Assembly: GCA_039881145.1 (NCBI GenBank)
Contig: JAYKKI010000038.1
Location: 62,001-126,000 of the forward strand
Direction: 5' to 3'
DNA length: 64,000 nucleotides
Source: Druceiella hillmani
Taxonomy: Eukaryota > Arthropoda > Insecta > Lepidoptera > Hepialidae
Shown: positions 62,063 to 64,000 of the stretch, piece after piece
Numbering within the stretch: position 1 is the stretch's first letter
Layout of the letters: each line of letters begins with the position of its first letter
Made by a program: the position numbers and the translations under genes
Notes under the pieces: generated by a model
Seen by the model: the letters and a program-made list of their open reading frames with translations, nothing else
The model's database searches: none
What the model was told of the DNA's origin: nothing

Positions 62063-63850
62063 CTATGGCGCTAACTTTTGAAAATACGCATTTAAGAAGC
62101 AAATAGTGTTTACGGTATCATCTTCCAGCCTGCTCTTAAAGAACTACAAATATATTCTGTTACAGAAAAAACTCTCTCGGCTTCTACGCTAATCACTTGA
62201 ATCACCACGATATGATCATAGGCAAGCGTCAGGTACTGTCCTCTGATCACATCCGACTCAATGCAAGCCACTTTTTTCCCAATTGTTTCATATTCCTTTG
62301 GCTTGTTTTCTAACTTTTTCTTAAATGTTTCTTTTTCTTCTTTAATGTGTTTCTCTAATTCTTCCTTCAATGAAAGTGCAGGTCCTATGGCAGTCGCAGA
62401 TGTTCCAGCTTCAGGCGTGTATTCAAAAACCTCGCTTTTGTATATGTTGTCTTCAAATCCAATAACTCTTTCTATTATTCTTTTTATTTCTTGGCGTATT
62501 GCAACTTTTTGTGACGTAAAAGGTATGCTATGTATTTTTGGTCTCTTGGTTTTATTTTTTCAGTTTTCGTAAGTAAATCGAAACTCCTGTTAACTCGACG
62601 CAGCGCTCTTGAATGCGTTAACGAAGACTCTTTGACAGTTGATTGCTCAATATTGTGTTTTATTGTTATAATTTGAATCAAAATATCATGTGCGTAGTTA
62701 TATACGTTGACTCTCGCTTACAAAGTGTCTCAACTCCCAATTTAAAAGGCTACTAACTGACTATGAGATCATTTATCATGAATTACCTTTGGTCACTAAA
62801 TTTGTTGTCAGATCCTATATCGATTTTCGCTTTATCGATACAATTCTTTAGGTTATAGAACTATTCTAACATATTTAACAGGCTGTTCCAGCGAGTACAA
62901 CATTCTAATATGAACGCCATTTCTTTTTCAAGACATTCCTGTTTCTTTAGATATTTTTGTAAAAAATGTAATTCTTGATTGACGATTGTTTAAACACTTT
63001 CTGTGCTTTCTTTGATGATCGTACGAGGAACTCATTTCAATTGGCAGTTAATCTACATTTACAATCATGCTCTATTCGACGTCGATGGTCTCGTCCGTAT
63101 CATCACTGTCATCACTATAATTGCTACTGGTGTGCATTCTGATATTGGTTCATTACTTTTTTATGCAGAATATCGACGACTATTAATTTTGAACTGTTTG
63201 TAAAACAAACGGTTTACCATCACACTAGTGCTGTCTATTGTACTAGCGATTATATCTGTGTCTAAGTTAAAACCAAAACTCGCGAGGCATTCTTTTCTCC
63301 AAGCTATTGCAGTGTTCTATGGTACCCGAGCCATGTATAGGAATTAAACCCAAATTTAAATGATTTTATTTGTGGTGAACCTTCACATTTAAGTATCAAT
63401 AACTCAATAAAAGTTTGTAATTCACTATAAGTTCATAAAATGTCGACGATAATCTCTGGCCTTGTTTCTTGAGATGTTCCCATTCTATTATTATGTCGGC
63501 TCTCACGGTGTTGAAGAAATTTGTTACTACAGGTCTTATTGAGTTTGGTGAATTAGGAAGTTTATCTCTTAGATATGAAGATGTGTTGAACGAACCAAAG
63601 GTGAATCCATTTTGTCTATGAGGTTTTGTTTAACGAAAAATCTTTTCATATATTTGAGTTTCTTCTTTAGTATGGATTCTTCTCCTATGTTTTCGTTATG
63701 AGAACTAATACCTATACTATGTATAGTCTTTAAATGTATCTTTAAGCCTTTGGTGGGGCATTGACTAATGTTCAGTTGATCTGAACACAGGAGATATTTA
63801 CCACCTATCTCATTTTTTTTTTAAAATAACGCAATTAACCTTGACTGAGT
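62063..63850 (-). pseudogene. BED-type hAT transposase pseudogene
   Basis: Reading minus, a BED-finger remnant (CPTKGLKIHLKTIH) lies near 63,740-63,790. Next come the N-terminal segment around 63,550-63,640, LGLIPIHGS near 63,330, NLDTDIIASTIDSTSVMV at 63,215-63,270, CCTRWNSLLNMLE at about 62,870-62,910, a linker with FEYTPEAGTSATAIGP, KEEKETFKKKLENKPK, and the C-terminal dimerisation motif ISVEAERVFS. After a one-base shift, KSRLEDDTVNTICFLNAY follows, with TAG at 62,063. A segment (about 62,230-62,280) seems inserted or scrambled before ISVEAERVFS. Multiple stops and shifts make it inactive. Confidence 0.85.
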
Positions 63851-64000
63851 GAGCTGCTTTCACCATCGCCATCACTAGTTTCCTTTTACTCAGGTTTTGT
63901 TTCTGTTCCTTTGTATCGAGACATATTTCATAAACTTATTACCTGAATATTTTAGTATAGATTTTATTCGATTTATTATATATGATAATCAAATATCAAT

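Overview
This is an AT-rich stretch with all the marks of an arthropod genome, most likely an insect. It has long (TA)n microsatellites, non-LTR retrotransposons of three or four lineages, and relics of hAT, piggyBac and Tc1/mariner transposases. No conserved housekeeping gene, rRNA or canonical tRNA is visible. It reads as intergenic or intronic sequence that transposable elements have filled. I cannot name the insect order from sequence alone.

Layout: 1-8.1 kb is unannotatable AT-rich DNA. At 8.1-11.6 kb lies a 3.4 kb palindrome. It is two head-to-head copies of a 1.5-1.8 kb terminal-inverted-repeat element, with (TA)n at both ends and in the middle. Next to it, at 11,905-16,275, is a full-length, apparently intact RTE-like non-LTR retrotransposon. 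It has a 10-bp target-site duplication, an internal 5' UTR, an L1-type coiled-coil ORF1, an endonuclease/reverse-transcriptase ORF2 and a (TTA)n tail. ORF1 and ORF2 are in the same frame and separated by one TAG.

16.3-25.7 kb is mostly non-coding. It holds the last ~44 codons of another RTE (18.5 kb), a decayed reverse transcriptase (22.8-23.3 kb) and the best host-gene candidate in the window. That candidate is a two-exon minus-strand gene (22,495-21,981) for a 76-residue, signal-peptide-bearing protein with two cysteines in its mature C-terminus. It comes with a TATA box, GT/AG splice sites and a polyadenylation signal. A hammerhead-ribozyme-like motif of the type carried by Penelope-like elements sits at 25.76 kb.

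29.9-33.9 kb is a frameshifted jockey-group (Daphne-like) retrotransposon on the minus strand. It is followed by a 1.55 kb foldback element with ~208-bp inverted repeats (34.8-36.3 kb), an inverted pair of Tc1/mariner transposase fragments (37.5-38.2 kb) and a piggyBac transposase pseudogene (38.6-39.85 kb). 47.46-49.04 kb is a 5'-truncated jockey element with a 12-bp target duplication and a long open RT segment. The rest, to 61.6 kb, holds large (TA)n arrays, a tRNA-like SINE scrap, one candidate orphan exon and two pre-miRNA-sized hairpins. The window ends in a decayed BED-type hAT transposase (62.06-63.85 kb) whose 3' terminal repeat lies at 61.84 kb and whose other end lies outside the window.

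The elements do not form one pathway; the window is a layered record of insertions. The three most informative items are the RTE's single-stop ORF1/ORF2 arrangement, the giant palindrome (a potential long double-stranded RNA source) and the small secreted-peptide gene.
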